A stretch of DNA of 64,000 bases. Source: Salinisphaera japonica YTM-1 (lineage in GTDB: Bacteria; Pseudomonadota; Gammaproteobacteria; Nevskiales; Salinisphaeraceae). The notes beneath the pieces were generated by a model. That model made no database searches and had not been told where the DNA came from. It saw only the letters and a program-made list of their open reading frames with translations. Numbering within the stretch: position 1 is the first letter of the stretch; every line of letters starts with the position of its first letter. A program made the translations under genes and the position numbers. Positions 54,801 to 63,753 of this stretch are shown here, in pieces. The stretch covers positions 62,001-126,000 of the forward strand of contig NZ_AYKG01000012.1 of assembly GCF_003788585.1 (NCBI RefSeq), given 5' to 3'.

Positions 54801-54867
54801 GCAGGATCTCGTCCTGAAAGGCCAACGCCCGGCGAGCCGAATGCGTCTGAAGAGGTGCTTGTGACAT
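51829..54867 (-). CDS. Bifunctional squalene synthase - squalene-hopene cyclase fusion
   Basis: About 1012 aa from the ATG at 54867 (a longer start at 54960 is in frame). Residues 1-345 are a squalene synthase of the FDFT1-like kind: SVSRTFALTIPEL, the first Asp motif DTIEDD (55-60), HLDRYCYFVAGVVGEML (158-174), the second motif DIWTD (210-214) and GVCWLPRDVFARHG. Residues ~376-1010 are a complete squalene-hopene cyclase: catalytic YPDLDDTA with the general-acid Asp (745-748), QW-type repeats (DGSWFGRWG, DGSWGEDQGSYW) and the C-terminal YLKYHGYTHYFP. One polypeptide should therefore turn FPP into squalene and then hopene/hopanol. No hpnC, hpnD or hpnE is present in the window. I know of no characterised enzyme with this architecture. 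Confidence 0.95.
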   Translation of the reverse strand: MSQAPLQTHSARRALAFQDEILPSVSRTFALTIPELPEPLRVAIGNAYLLCRIADTIEDDAEMGRADKAAWHAAFVAVVETGQGASDFGARLAPLLCDETLAEERRLVENTDEVMTVTQGLGATRQQAVARCVRIMCDGMPEYEGAATVDGLPTLVHLDRYCYFVAGVVGEMLTTLFTDYEPGMGEHDAELNRLAVSFGQGLQMTNILKDIWTDRGRGVCWLPRDVFARHGFDLSTLTAGGSSDPAFAAGLSELIGLAHGHLRNALEYTLTIPGHQKGIRRFCLWAIGLALLTLRKIQNNPRFTDSRQVKVSRRSVQATVLTTNLAVSDDDRLRHLFHMTAADLPALTPKVAADPGAPINDLVELPANETLQAEAPPGLEEAIGAAVARLHADQKPDGHWCYECEADCTIPSEYILMMHFIGDVDQALQARIARFIRAKQAAHGGWPLYYGGDLDQSASVKSYYALKLAGDDVDAPHMVHAREAIRARGGAGNVNVFTLIALAQFGQVPWRAVPFIPVEVMLMPEASPFHLSKVSYWSRTVMVPLFILTSLRVMAKNPAGVNVRELFTVPPEQQRDFVPVDSPLQHFFKGLDAVGRSFEPLIPQFIRRRAIKKAETWIIERLNGTDGIGAIFPAMVNVYEALGELGYAADHPYRADTRKAIDDLIFDHGDAANVQPCVSPVWDTCLGGLALQEAAATGDTPAVRAGLDWLAARQVCDGPGDWRDFHPDLPGGGWPFQYANDHYPDLDDTAAVAWAMYNTGDHATYGRAITRAIDWLIGMQSKNGGIAAFDSDNNHEYLNAIPFADHGALLDPPTADVTARVLALAGRLRRAQDGPFIRRALAYIKREQEADGSWFGRWGTNYIYGTWSVLTAAETLGEDMRQDWIQRGVAYIKGMQRADGSWGEDQGSYWNPPRGRADIATSFQTAWAMLALMAAGERDSRALARGAAWLIAAQGEDGAWHDPEHTAPGFPRVFYLKYHGYTHYFPMWALARYRNSRAGVASPVSEPLEYDT

Positions 54868-55030
54868 GAACGAGCGACTTCCCAGTTTTTGAGCGGCCAA
54901 GATAGAGCTGGCCGGCGGTCGGATCGTCGAAGCGGCTTGCTTGACGCTTTCCGGGATCAATGGCTAGCTAGCCCGCCACCGACTTCGCCGACGGCTTGTC
55001 CCGGCCGGCGGCAACAGTGATGAACCGCCG

Positions 55031-55921
55031 ATGGAACCCAATCAAGCGACGCATTATAGCCAACGCATCGAGCACGTGCTTGCTGCCTGCCTGCCGACCG
55101 ACGATCGCGCGCCAGCGCGCCTGCATGAAGCCATGCGCTACGGCGCGCTCTCACCGGGCAAACGGGTGCGTCCGCGCCTGGTCTATGCCACGGCCACGGC
55201 CCTGGGTGTGCCGTTATCTCGTGTCGACGGGGCCGCGGCCGCCATCGAGCTGATCCATGCCTACTCGCTGATCCACGACGACCTGCCCGCCATGGACGAC
55301 GACGATCTGCGCCGCGGCCGGCCCACCACGCATAAAGCCTTTGATGACGCCACGGCGATTCTGGCCGGTGATGCCCTGCAATCGCTGGCGTTTGAAATCG
55401 TGGCCACGCACGGTGGTCTGGATGATCGCCCCGCCGCTCGTGTGGCCGTCATGCGCTGTCTGGCCGCGGCGGTGGGCTCGCGCGGCATGGTCGGCGGCCA
55501 GGCCCTGGATATGGCCAGTGAGGCACGGACCGATGTGACCCTCGAGGATCTGGAAACCATCCATAACCTCAAGACCGGCGCTCTGCTCTCGGCCTGCGTG
55601 ATGATGGCGGCCTCGGCGGCCGATGATCTGTCAGCCGATGTCATCGACTGCCTGGAGATCTTCGCCCAGCGGATCGGCCTGGCCTTTCAGGTTCGTGACG
55701 ACGTGCTGGACATCGAGGCCACCACCGAGCAGCTGGGCAAGCAACAAGGCGCCGATCTGGCCCACGACAAGGCCACCTACCCGGCGCTGATGGGCCTTGC
55801 CGAGGCCAAGGCCTTCGCCGACCGGCTCTACACCGAAGCCACCGCCGCTCTTGACGTTCTAGGCGCACCGGCCGACGACCTGCGCGCCCTGGCCGCGGAG
55901 ATCGTCAAACGCGATCACTGA
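55031..55921 (+). CDS. ispA: Farnesyl diphosphate synthase
   Basis: 296 aa. First Asp-rich motif IHDDLPAMDDDDLRRGRPT (82-100) and second DDVLD (223-227); GGQALDMASE is also typical of IspA-type short-chain synthases. It condenses DMAPP with two IPP to FPP, supplying the squalene synthase half of the divergently encoded fusion protein. The 163-bp gap between the two starts probably holds both promoters. Confidence 0.94.
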   Translation: MEPNQATHYSQRIEHVLAACLPTDDRAPARLHEAMRYGALSPGKRVRPRLVYATATALGVPLSRVDGAAAAIELIHAYSLIHDDLPAMDDDDLRRGRPTTHKAFDDATAILAGDALQSLAFEIVATHGGLDDRPAARVAVMRCLAAAVGSRGMVGGQALDMASEARTDVTLEDLETIHNLKTGALLSACVMMAASAADDLSADVIDCLEIFAQRIGLAFQVRDDVLDIEATTEQLGKQQGADLAHDKATYPALMGLAEAKAFADRLYTEATAALDVLGAPADDLRALAAEIVKRDH

Positions 55922-55937
55922 CGCCAGCGCCAGCGAT

Positions 55938-55984
55938 CAGCCCTGGCAGCCCTGGCAGCCCTGGTCAGCCCTGGTCAGTCCTGG
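55938..55984. repeat. Short tandem repeat of cagccctgg
   Basis: Three exact 9-bp units (55938-55964) are followed by a cagccctgg and a cagtcctgg, each after an extra t, ending at 55984. The array starts 17 bases after the ispA stop and runs into the last codons of the convergent gene. Confidence 0.9.
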
Positions 55985-57342
55985 TCGATGACGAACCGAT
56001 ACGAGAACTCGGTCTGACCACCGGCCGGTATCGTCACCTGCCAGATCGGTGCCCCCTCGGTCCGCCCGGACGGTTTCGGCGTGCCCGGCGCCAGAAGCGC
56101 GTTATCCGGCAGGCGCTCGACGATACGCACCTGGCGTGACGTCCGGCTGGCGTTGAACAGCGTCATGCGCACACGACGCTCGCCGCTTGTCTCGGTGGCC
56201 GCGATCTCTCGCGTGGCCGTGATATCAAAGGCCTCGCCCAGCGTGAGATCGATCGGCGCGCCGTCGGGCACATCGTCCAGCGTGTCGCCGCCGAGAAGCT
56301 GGGCTCGGGCATCGGCGTCATAGATACGAATCAGGCCGGCCGGTAACGGCTTGTTCGTGCTGTTGTTGGCATGCAGGGCCAGCGTGGCGTGCTCGCGCGC
56401 GCCGCGCCCGGCGGCCGTGGCGTAGTGCGTGAACGTGGTGCGTCGTTTGGCATCCAACGTGAACGGCGCCATCAACGTCATGCCACGCGTGGCGCCAGCC
56501 GCGATATGCAGCCCGTTTTTCAGCGGGTAGCGATACAGCCCGCCCGTGGCCTCCGGCGCGCCGGGCTGAGCGTCGCCGGCCGCCCGGGATTTGCTGGCCA
56601 TCATCATGACCGGCTGCGGCGCGTTGTAATCAGCCCGCTGGGGCTGACCGGCCACCAGCCAGGCCTGATCCGCATCGAGCGGACTGTCGCTCTGGTTGTC
56701 GATGATCGCCGAGGCGTTGACACGCAACGCGCCGGTCTTGGCATCGAAGGTGCCGGTATAGCTGGCCTGCCAAGCCGGGGCGGCCCGCTGATACAGCAAT
56801 GCCGCGGTCTGTTGGCCGCCGGTCTGGGCAGCGATATCCAGCGAGACCGCGCGCCGCGCGTCGTCCTCGGCCGCGGGCCAGCCGATCACCATCGGCGAGG
56901 ACAGCGCGATACGCTCGATGCGGCCATCCACCCGAACCAGGGCCGCATCACCTTCCAGCGCTACAAGCGTTGCCTCGCGCCTCGTCTGACCCTCATCGCC
57001 GGCGCCGAGCGTGACGCGTTGGCCGATACGCGTGGCCAGGCCGCGGCCCGCGCTGGCCGCCACGTCAAAACCGGTCAATCGAAGCCCGTCGCCAACCAGC
57101 GCCAGGCTGGATGTTTCAGGCAGGGCCGCGACCGGCCAGCGCACGGTCTGGGTGCCTTGTTCCAGTGTCAGCGAGCGCTGTGTCTGCATCACGGCCATGC
57201 CCTGGCTATACAACGTCATGGCCGTGCGGGTCGGGTCGCCAGCCGGGCCTTTAGTCTGGCCCGTCGCCTCGGGTGCGGCCTGTGCCGCCGCCAGGCCGCC
57301 GAGCGCGAGCGCGCCGGCCGTGAATAACGTCTTCGCCGTCAT
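55975..57342 (-). CDS. Exported DUF4139-like protein
   Basis: About 455 aa from the ATG at 57342, which gives a Sec signal peptide (about 1-22, ALGGLAAAQAAPE) and a 4-bp overlap with the ampG stop. Beta-rich: MTLYSQGMAVMQTQRSLTLEQGTQTVRWP near the start, APAWQASYTGTFDAKTGALRVNASAIIDNQS in the middle and a terminal VERLPDNALL...GGQTEFSYRFVID. This fits the DUF4139 mucoidy-inhibitor-like group without the coiled coil. Function unknown. The open frame continues 31 codons upstream inside ampG. Confidence 0.75.
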   Translation of the reverse strand: MTAKTLFTAGALALGGLAAAQAAPEATGQTKGPAGDPTRTAMTLYSQGMAVMQTQRSLTLEQGTQTVRWPVAALPETSSLALVGDGLRLTGFDVAASAGRGLATRIGQRVTLGAGDEGQTRREATLVALEGDAALVRVDGRIERIALSSPMVIGWPAAEDDARRAVSLDIAAQTGGQQTAALLYQRAAPAWQASYTGTFDAKTGALRVNASAIIDNQSDSPLDADQAWLVAGQPQRADYNAPQPVMMMASKSRAAGDAQPGAPEATGGLYRYPLKNGLHIAAGATRGMTLMAPFTLDAKRRTTFTHYATAAGRGAREHATLALHANNSTNKPLPAGLIRIYDADARAQLLGGDTLDDVPDGAPIDLTLGEAFDITATREIAATETSGERRVRMTLFNASRTSRQVRIVERLPDNALLAPGTPKPSGRTEGAPIWQVTIPAGGQTEFSYRFVIDQD

Positions 57343-58739
57343 GTCGTGTCCTTGTTTCGTGGCTGGAAGATGACCAGCCCGGTAAGCAGGATGATTACCG
57401 GCAGGCCGATAAGCGCGGTATCGAAAAAGAACCACCCGTAACCGAACCGCTCGACCACCCAGCCCGAGAACCCGCCGACGAACTTGCCCGGCAAGGTCAT
57501 CAACGAAGAAAACAGCGCGTATTGGGTCGCCGTGTAAGCGACATTAGTCAGGCTGGATAAATAAGCGATGAACGCGGTCATGGCCATGCCGTTGGCCAGG
57601 TTCTCGATCGAGATCGTGGCCGCCAGATCCACAATGCCGGGCGCGCTCTGCAACGACAGCCACACGAACACCAGATTGGAGGCCGGCGAGATCACCGCCC
57701 CCACGAGTGCCGCGCGCAATACCCCGATACGCGCGACCAGCACGCCGCCCAGTGCGGCCCCGGCCAGCACCATGATCAAGCCGAAGATCTTGGTCACGCT
57801 GGCGATCTGTTCCGGGCTGTAGCCGGCATCCAGATAGAACGGATTGGACATGACCGCCAGCGTGATTTCACAGGCCCGGTACAGCCCCACCACAGCCAGA
57901 ATGACCAGTGCTGCGCGCCCGTAGCGCGCCAGAAAATCCCAGAACGGACAGATCACCGCACCGATGATCCAGCGCTGGGTGCGCTGGAGCCAGGCCGGCT
58001 GATGGGTGCGCGCGGCCAGCCAGTCCACGGCCCACTGCTCGCGCACGGCCATTTCGCCCTCCGCATCGACATCCGGCTCGCCGAGCAGCAGAACGGTGAT
58101 CATGCCGATGCCCACGAGCGCGGCCATCACGACATAAGCCGTGGGCCAGGACGCACCGGCCGCGATATAGAACGAGCCCGCGCCGGCCACGAGCATGGCG
58201 ATGCGATAACCCGCCAGGTAGGTCGCCGCCATCGCCCCCTGCTGATCGGTGGCCACGGCCTCGATGCGCCAGGCATCGATAGCGATATCCTGAATCGAGG
58301 AGGCAAAGGCCACCAGCAGACCGAACCAGGCCAGCGTGGACAAGGCCTCGACCGGATCGGTACCGGCCATCGAGAACAGCCCGAACATCAGCCCGGCCTG
58401 GGCGATGAGCATCCAGGAGCGTCGCTTGCCGAGCCATCGGCCCAGCCCCGGCACTCGGAACCGATCGATGAACGGTGCCAGCAGAAACTTGAACGAGTAG
58501 GTCAGCCCCAGCCACGAAAACAGCCCGATCGTGGTCTTGGACACGCCCACCGTGGCCAGCCACGCCGACAGCGTGGAAAAGACGAGCAGGAACGGCAGCC
58601 CCGAGGAAAACCCCAGAAACCCCATGCCTACGACACGCGGGCGGGTATAGGTGAACAGCGCCGCCCGCCAGTCTCGTTTTCCGGCCTGAGCCGACGGTGC
58701 GCCGGCGTGCCCGCTCACACGAAACTCAGAGCGGGGCAT
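57339..58739 (-). CDS. ampG: AmpG family muropeptide MFS transporter
   Basis: 466 aa with about twelve to fourteen membrane helices. AmpG hallmarks at the N-terminus: LGFSSGLPFLLVFSTLSAWLA, GLFSWLGLTYSFKFLLAPFIDR and RRSWMLIAQAGL. It imports GlcNAc-anhydroMurNAc peptides for wall recycling, products that the transglycosylase at 863-2203 can release. Its start overlaps the end of xth by 14 bp, and the DUF4139-like gene follows with a 4-bp overlap. Confidence 0.92.
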   Translation of the reverse strand: MPRSEFRVSGHAGAPSAQAGKRDWRAALFTYTRPRVVGMGFLGFSSGLPFLLVFSTLSAWLATVGVSKTTIGLFSWLGLTYSFKFLLAPFIDRFRVPGLGRWLGKRRSWMLIAQAGLMFGLFSMAGTDPVEALSTLAWFGLLVAFASSIQDIAIDAWRIEAVATDQQGAMAATYLAGYRIAMLVAGAGSFYIAAGASWPTAYVVMAALVGIGMITVLLLGEPDVDAEGEMAVREQWAVDWLAARTHQPAWLQRTQRWIIGAVICPFWDFLARYGRAALVILAVVGLYRACEITLAVMSNPFYLDAGYSPEQIASVTKIFGLIMVLAGAALGGVLVARIGVLRAALVGAVISPASNLVFVWLSLQSAPGIVDLAATISIENLANGMAMTAFIAYLSSLTNVAYTATQYALFSSLMTLPGKFVGGFSGWVVERFGYGWFFFDTALIGLPVIILLTGLVIFQPRNKDTT

Positions 58740-59517
58740 CGTAATCGATCGTCAGCGGGGCATGATCGGACAGCCGGGTTTCACGATAGACGTGCTCGGC
58801 CGTGGCCGTGGCAGCCAGGCCCGGTGTCGCCACGTGATAATCGATACGCCAGCCCACGTTGTTGTCCCAGGCCGCGCCGCGCTGGGACCACCAGGTGAAC
58901 TGATCCTCGTTCGGATTGACCCCGCGAAAGACATCCACCAGGCCGATCTCGTCGAACAGGCGATCCATCCAGGCGCGCTCGTGCGGCAAGAAACCGGAAT
59001 TCTTCTTGTTGTTCTTCCAGTTCTTCAGATCGATTTCCTTGTGCGCGATATTCCAGTCGCCACAGACCAGATACTCGCCGGGGGCCGCGGCCTTGGCCTG
59101 CAACACATCGATGAAGTGCACCAGATAGCGCACCTTGGAATCCTGGCGATGATCGCCCGAGGAACCCGAAGGCGCATAGAGACTGGCGATACGCAGCGGG
59201 CCGTTGTCCTGCTCGAACACAGCCTCGATATACCGACCCTCGGCATCGAACTCCGGATGATCCATGCCGCGAATGACCTGATCCGGCGCGCGCTTGGTAT
59301 AGATCGCCACGCCGGAATAGCCCTTGCGCGAGGTCGCCTCTTCATAGAAACAGTGATAGCCAACCGGCCAGAAGGCCTCGATGCCCGCCAGCTGATGCTG
59401 TTGTGCCTTCAACTCCTGAATACAGACCACGTCCGGATCCTGGGCGGCCATCCACTCGAAAAAGCCTTTGCGCTGGGCGGCACGTATGCCGTTGGCGTTG
59501 AAGGACATCACCCGCAT
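58726..59517 (-). CDS. xth: Exodeoxyribonuclease III
   Basis: 263 aa from the ATG at 59517. EEP nuclease motifs: VMSFNANGIRAAQRKG, CIQELKAQ with the Mg2+-binding Glu, SLYAPSG, VCGDWNIAHKEIDL with the catalytic Asp and Asn, and the final TRLSDHAPLTIDYD with the Asp-His pair. It acts as an AP endonuclease and 3'-exonuclease in base excision repair. It overlaps ampG, and pyrE is divergent. Confidence 0.95.
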   Translation of the reverse strand: MRVMSFNANGIRAAQRKGFFEWMAAQDPDVVCIQELKAQQHQLAGIEAFWPVGYHCFYEEATSRKGYSGVAIYTKRAPDQVIRGMDHPEFDAEGRYIEAVFEQDNGPLRIASLYAPSGSSGDHRQDSKVRYLVHFIDVLQAKAAAPGEYLVCGDWNIAHKEIDLKNWKNNKKNSGFLPHERAWMDRLFDEIGLVDVFRGVNPNEDQFTWWSQRGAAWDNNVGWRIDYHVATPGLAATATAEHVYRETRLSDHAPLTIDYDAPL

Positions 59518-59601
59518 GACGCGTCTTCCTGTTGCTCGTGACTGACGTGATACGGCTCGCCGCATCGTCTCAAGGCTCTTATCATACGTGCTTGCCCATC
59601 G

Positions 59602-60270
59602 ATGACGGACCCCGTGCCCATGCCCGACACCGCCCGCGATCATGCCCAGGATTTCCTGGCGCTGGCCGATGACTACAACGCGCTCAAATTTGGTGAATTC
59701 ACGCTGAAATCCGGCCGTGTCAGCCCGTATTTCTTCAATATGGGCGAGATCGCCTCCGGCGCCGGCATGAAACGCCTGGCCGCGGCCTACGCCGCGACGC
59801 TGGCCGAGGCCGGCATCGACTACGACAGCCTGTTCGGCCCGGCCTACAAGGGCATCCCGCTGGTGGCCACCGTGGCCACCGCCCTGGCCGATCACGGTCA
59901 TGACGTGGCGTTCACCTACAACCGCAAGGAAGCCAAGACCCACGGCGAAGGCGGAACCCTCGTCGGGGCGCCGCTGGGCACGCGCGTGGTCATCGTCGAT
60001 GACGTGATCACCGCCGGCACGGCCGTGCGCGAGGCCATCGCCACCATCCGCGCCGCCGGCGCCGAGATCGCCGGCGTGCTCATCGCTCTGGATCGTCAGG
60101 AACGCGGTTCCGACGGCCGCTCCCCACTGGCAGCACTCGCCGAGGACGAAGGCATCCCGACGATCGCCGTGGCCACCCTGGCCGACGTGATCGCCTATGC
60201 CCGTGTCAACGGCCTGGGCGCGGAACAGATCGAGGCGATCGAAGGCTATCGCGCACGCTACGGCGTGTGA
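59602..60270 (+). CDS. pyrE: Orotate phosphoribosyltransferase
   Basis: 222 aa (a start at 59620 is also possible). The PRPP-binding motif VVIVDDVITAGTAVREAI is at about residues 132-149, and FTLKSGRVSPYFFN near the start is typical of PyrE. It forms OMP from orotate and PRPP in pyrimidine synthesis. Its stop directly abuts the stop of the convergent argB. Confidence 0.96.
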   Translation: MTDPVPMPDTARDHAQDFLALADDYNALKFGEFTLKSGRVSPYFFNMGEIASGAGMKRLAAAYAATLAEAGIDYDSLFGPAYKGIPLVATVATALADHGHDVAFTYNRKEAKTHGEGGTLVGAPLGTRVVIVDDVITAGTAVREAIATIRAAGAEIAGVLIALDRQERGSDGRSPLAALAEDEGIPTIAVATLADVIAYARVNGLGAEQIEAIEGYRARYGV

Positions 60271-61646
<1,376 letters not shown>

Positions 61647-61675
61647 GCGGCTCGGCAACGGGTGTTTGAAAAGAT

Positions 61676-62896
61676 TCAGGCGCGCTGGCCGGTTTTGTCG
61701 GCCAGGCGCTCGGCGATCTGGGCTATCAGGCGCTCGGCCAGCGCTGCCTTGGTGTCACGCTCGTAATACTGCGCGCCGGCCGCGTCGACCACGAACAGCG
61801 CGTTGTCGTCGCGGCCGAAGGCATCGTTGGGGCCCACGACGTTGCCGGCGATCATGGTCAGCCCCTTGCGGGCACGCTTGTCGCGGGCCGCGGCCTCCAT
61901 ATCGGTGGTCTCGGCGGCAAAGCCCAGGGTGAAAACCCGTGGGTAGTCGCGGGCGACGTCGGCGATGATGTCACGGGTGCGCACCAGACGGATCTCGGCA
62001 TCGCCGTCGGATTTCTTGATCTTGTCGGTCGCGATATCGGCCGGGCGATAATCGGCCACGGCCGCGGCCCCGATGAAGACATCGGCGGCCTCGATTTCAG
62101 CCATCACCGCCGCGTGCATATCCGCGGCCGATTGCACATCGACCCGGCGTACGCCTGCCGGCACGGCCAGCGTGGTCGGCCCGGACACCAGACAGACATG
62201 CGCCCCGGCGTGCGCCGCCGCGGCGGCCAGCGCATAGCCCATGCGCCCGGATGAGTGATTGGTCAGATAACGCACCGGATCCAGCGCTTCGCGGGTCGGC
62301 CCGGCGCTCACCAATACGTGCTGCCCGGCAAGCGGCCTGGCACCGGCCGGCGCCATCCTCTCGGCGAGGGCGGCCACGATCGTGTCCGGCTCGCTCATGC
62401 GCCCGGCCCCGCTTTCGCGCTCGGCCAATGCGCCGGTATCCGGGCCGATACAGCTCACCCCGCGGGCGATGAGCGTATCCATATTGGCGCGCGTGGCCGG
62501 ATGCGCCCACATGACGTGGTTCATGGCCGGGGCGACGATGATCGGCGCGGTGGTGGCCAGTGCGATCGTGGTGGCCAGGTCATCGGCCAGGCCGTTTGCC
62601 AGACGGGCCAGCACGTCGGCACTGGCCGGAGCCACGAGCATCACATCCGCCCAGCGCGCCAGCTCGATATGGCCCATGTTGAGCTCGGCCGTCTCGTCCC
62701 AGAGATCATCGCGCACCGCGTGGGCGGACACTGCGGCCAGGGCCATGGGAGCCACGAAACGCTTGGCCGCAGCGGTCATCACCACCTGAACCTCAGCGCC
62801 GGCCGCAATCAGCTGGCGCACGAGGATCGGTGTCTTGTAGGCGGCGATGCTGCCGGTGATGGCCAGCAGCACCCGTTGTCGAGTCAGGCTTTGCAT
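61676..62896 (-). CDS. coaBC: Bifunctional phosphopantothenoylcysteine decarboxylase / phosphopantothenate--cysteine ligase
   Basis: 406 aa from the ATG at 62896. The CoaC flavodoxin-like half opens [12 protein letters not shown] with the [17 protein letters not shown] substrate motif. The CoaB half follows from about residue 190, with [26 protein letters not shown] for CTP binding and [15 protein letters not shown]. It catalyses two steps of coenzyme A synthesis, and the mevalonate and cyclase genes in this window depend on CoA precursors. Divergent from radC. Confidence 0.96.
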   Translation of the reverse strand: MQSLTRQRVLLAITGSIAAYKTPILVRQLIAAGAEVQVVMTAAAKRFVAPMALAAVSAHAVRDDLWDETAELNMGHIELARWADVMLVAPASADVLARLANGLADDLATTIALATTAPIIVAPAMNHVMWAHPATRANMDTLIARGVSCIGPDTGALAERESGAGRMSEPDTIVAALAERMAPAGARPLAGQHVLVSAGPTREALDPVRYLTNHSSGRMGYALAAAAAHAGAHVCLVSGPTTLAVPAGVRRVDVQSAADMHAAVMAEIEAADVFIGAAAVADYRPADIATDKIKKSDGDAEIRLVRTRDIIADVARDYPRVFTLGFAAETTDMEAAARDKRARKGLTMIAGNVVGPNDAFGRDDNALFVVDAAGAQYYERDTKAALAERLIAQIAERLADKTGQRA

Positions 62897-62961
62897 GGCT
62901 TGATTGTACCCGGCGACGCGCCGTGGGGGATCGTCGTGACACAAACGATCGGGGGGAATCC

Positions 62962-63636
62962 ATGGGAATCAGAGACTGGCCGGCCAGCGAGCGGCCACGA
63001 GAGAAACTGCTGGCCCGCGGCGCTGGCGCGCTGTCCGACGCCGAGCTGCTGGCGATCTTCCTGCGCACCGGCGTGGCCGGCACGAGCGCGGTCGATCTGG
63101 CGCGTCAGATGCTCGTCGAATACGGCAGCCTGGATGCCTTGCTGGCGGCCGATTTGAAACGCTTCAGCGCGACCCGCGGGCTGGGTACGGCCAAGTTCGC
63201 CCAGCTTCAGGCCGTGCTCGAGATGGCACGGCGCCATGCCGGTGAAGCCTTCATGAGCCGCGATGTCCTGAGTGATCCCCAGGCCACGCGGGCCTACTTG
63301 TCGATGCATATGGCCCGCAGCGAACACGAGATCTTTGCCTGCCTGTTTCTGGACAACCGTAATCGCGTGATCGTGTTCGAGGAGCTGTTTCGCGGCACCA
63401 TCGACGGCGCGGCCGTTTACCCGCGCGAAGTCGTCAAGGCGGCTTTAAGGCATAATGCCGCCGCCGTGATTCTGGCCCACAACCACCCGTCGGGCGTTGC
63501 CGAGCCCTCCGGGGCCGATCGCGATATCACGAAACGCCTGATCGCCGCCCTGGATCTGGTGGATATTCGCGTGCTGGATCACCTGGTTATCGGGCGTGAG
63601 AGCATCACCAGCCTGGCCGAGCGCGGAATGATGTAA
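62962..63636 (+). CDS. radC: RadC family JAB/MPN-domain protein
   Basis: 224 aa from the ATG at 62962, preceded by gggggaa. A helix-hairpin-helix-like N-terminal half ([28 protein letters not shown]) is followed by the JAB domain with the zinc site HNHPSG...PSGADRD. Despite the name, the role of RadC in DNA repair is not established. It lies next to coaBC, as in many proteobacteria. Confidence 0.95.
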   Translation: MGIRDWPASERPREKLLARGAGALSDAELLAIFLRTGVAGTSAVDLARQMLVEYGSLDALLAADLKRFSATRGLGTAKFAQLQAVLEMARRHAGEAFMSRDVLSDPQATRAYLSMHMARSEHEIFACLFLDNRNRVIVFEELFRGTIDGAAVYPREVVKAALRHNAAAVILAHNHPSGVAEPSGADRDITKRLIAALDLVDIRVLDHLVIGRESITSLAERGMM

Positions 63637-63678
63637 ACGACAACCTTGAAGCTATCGAAACGATTGCTTAATTTTTCG

Positions 63679-63707
63679 TTGACATTGTCGAAGCGGCTTT
63701 CTATATT
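63679..63707 (+). promoter_or_regulatory. Sigma-70 promoter of the outer-membrane-type gene
   Basis: A perfect TTGACA (63679-63684) is separated by 17 bases from TATATT (63702-63707). A gene with a ggag ribosome binding site starts 47 bases downstream at 63754. Confidence 0.75.
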
Positions 63708-63753
63708 TCTAGTCGCTGGATTCCCCCTATCCGGCAACGAATTGGAGACCACC

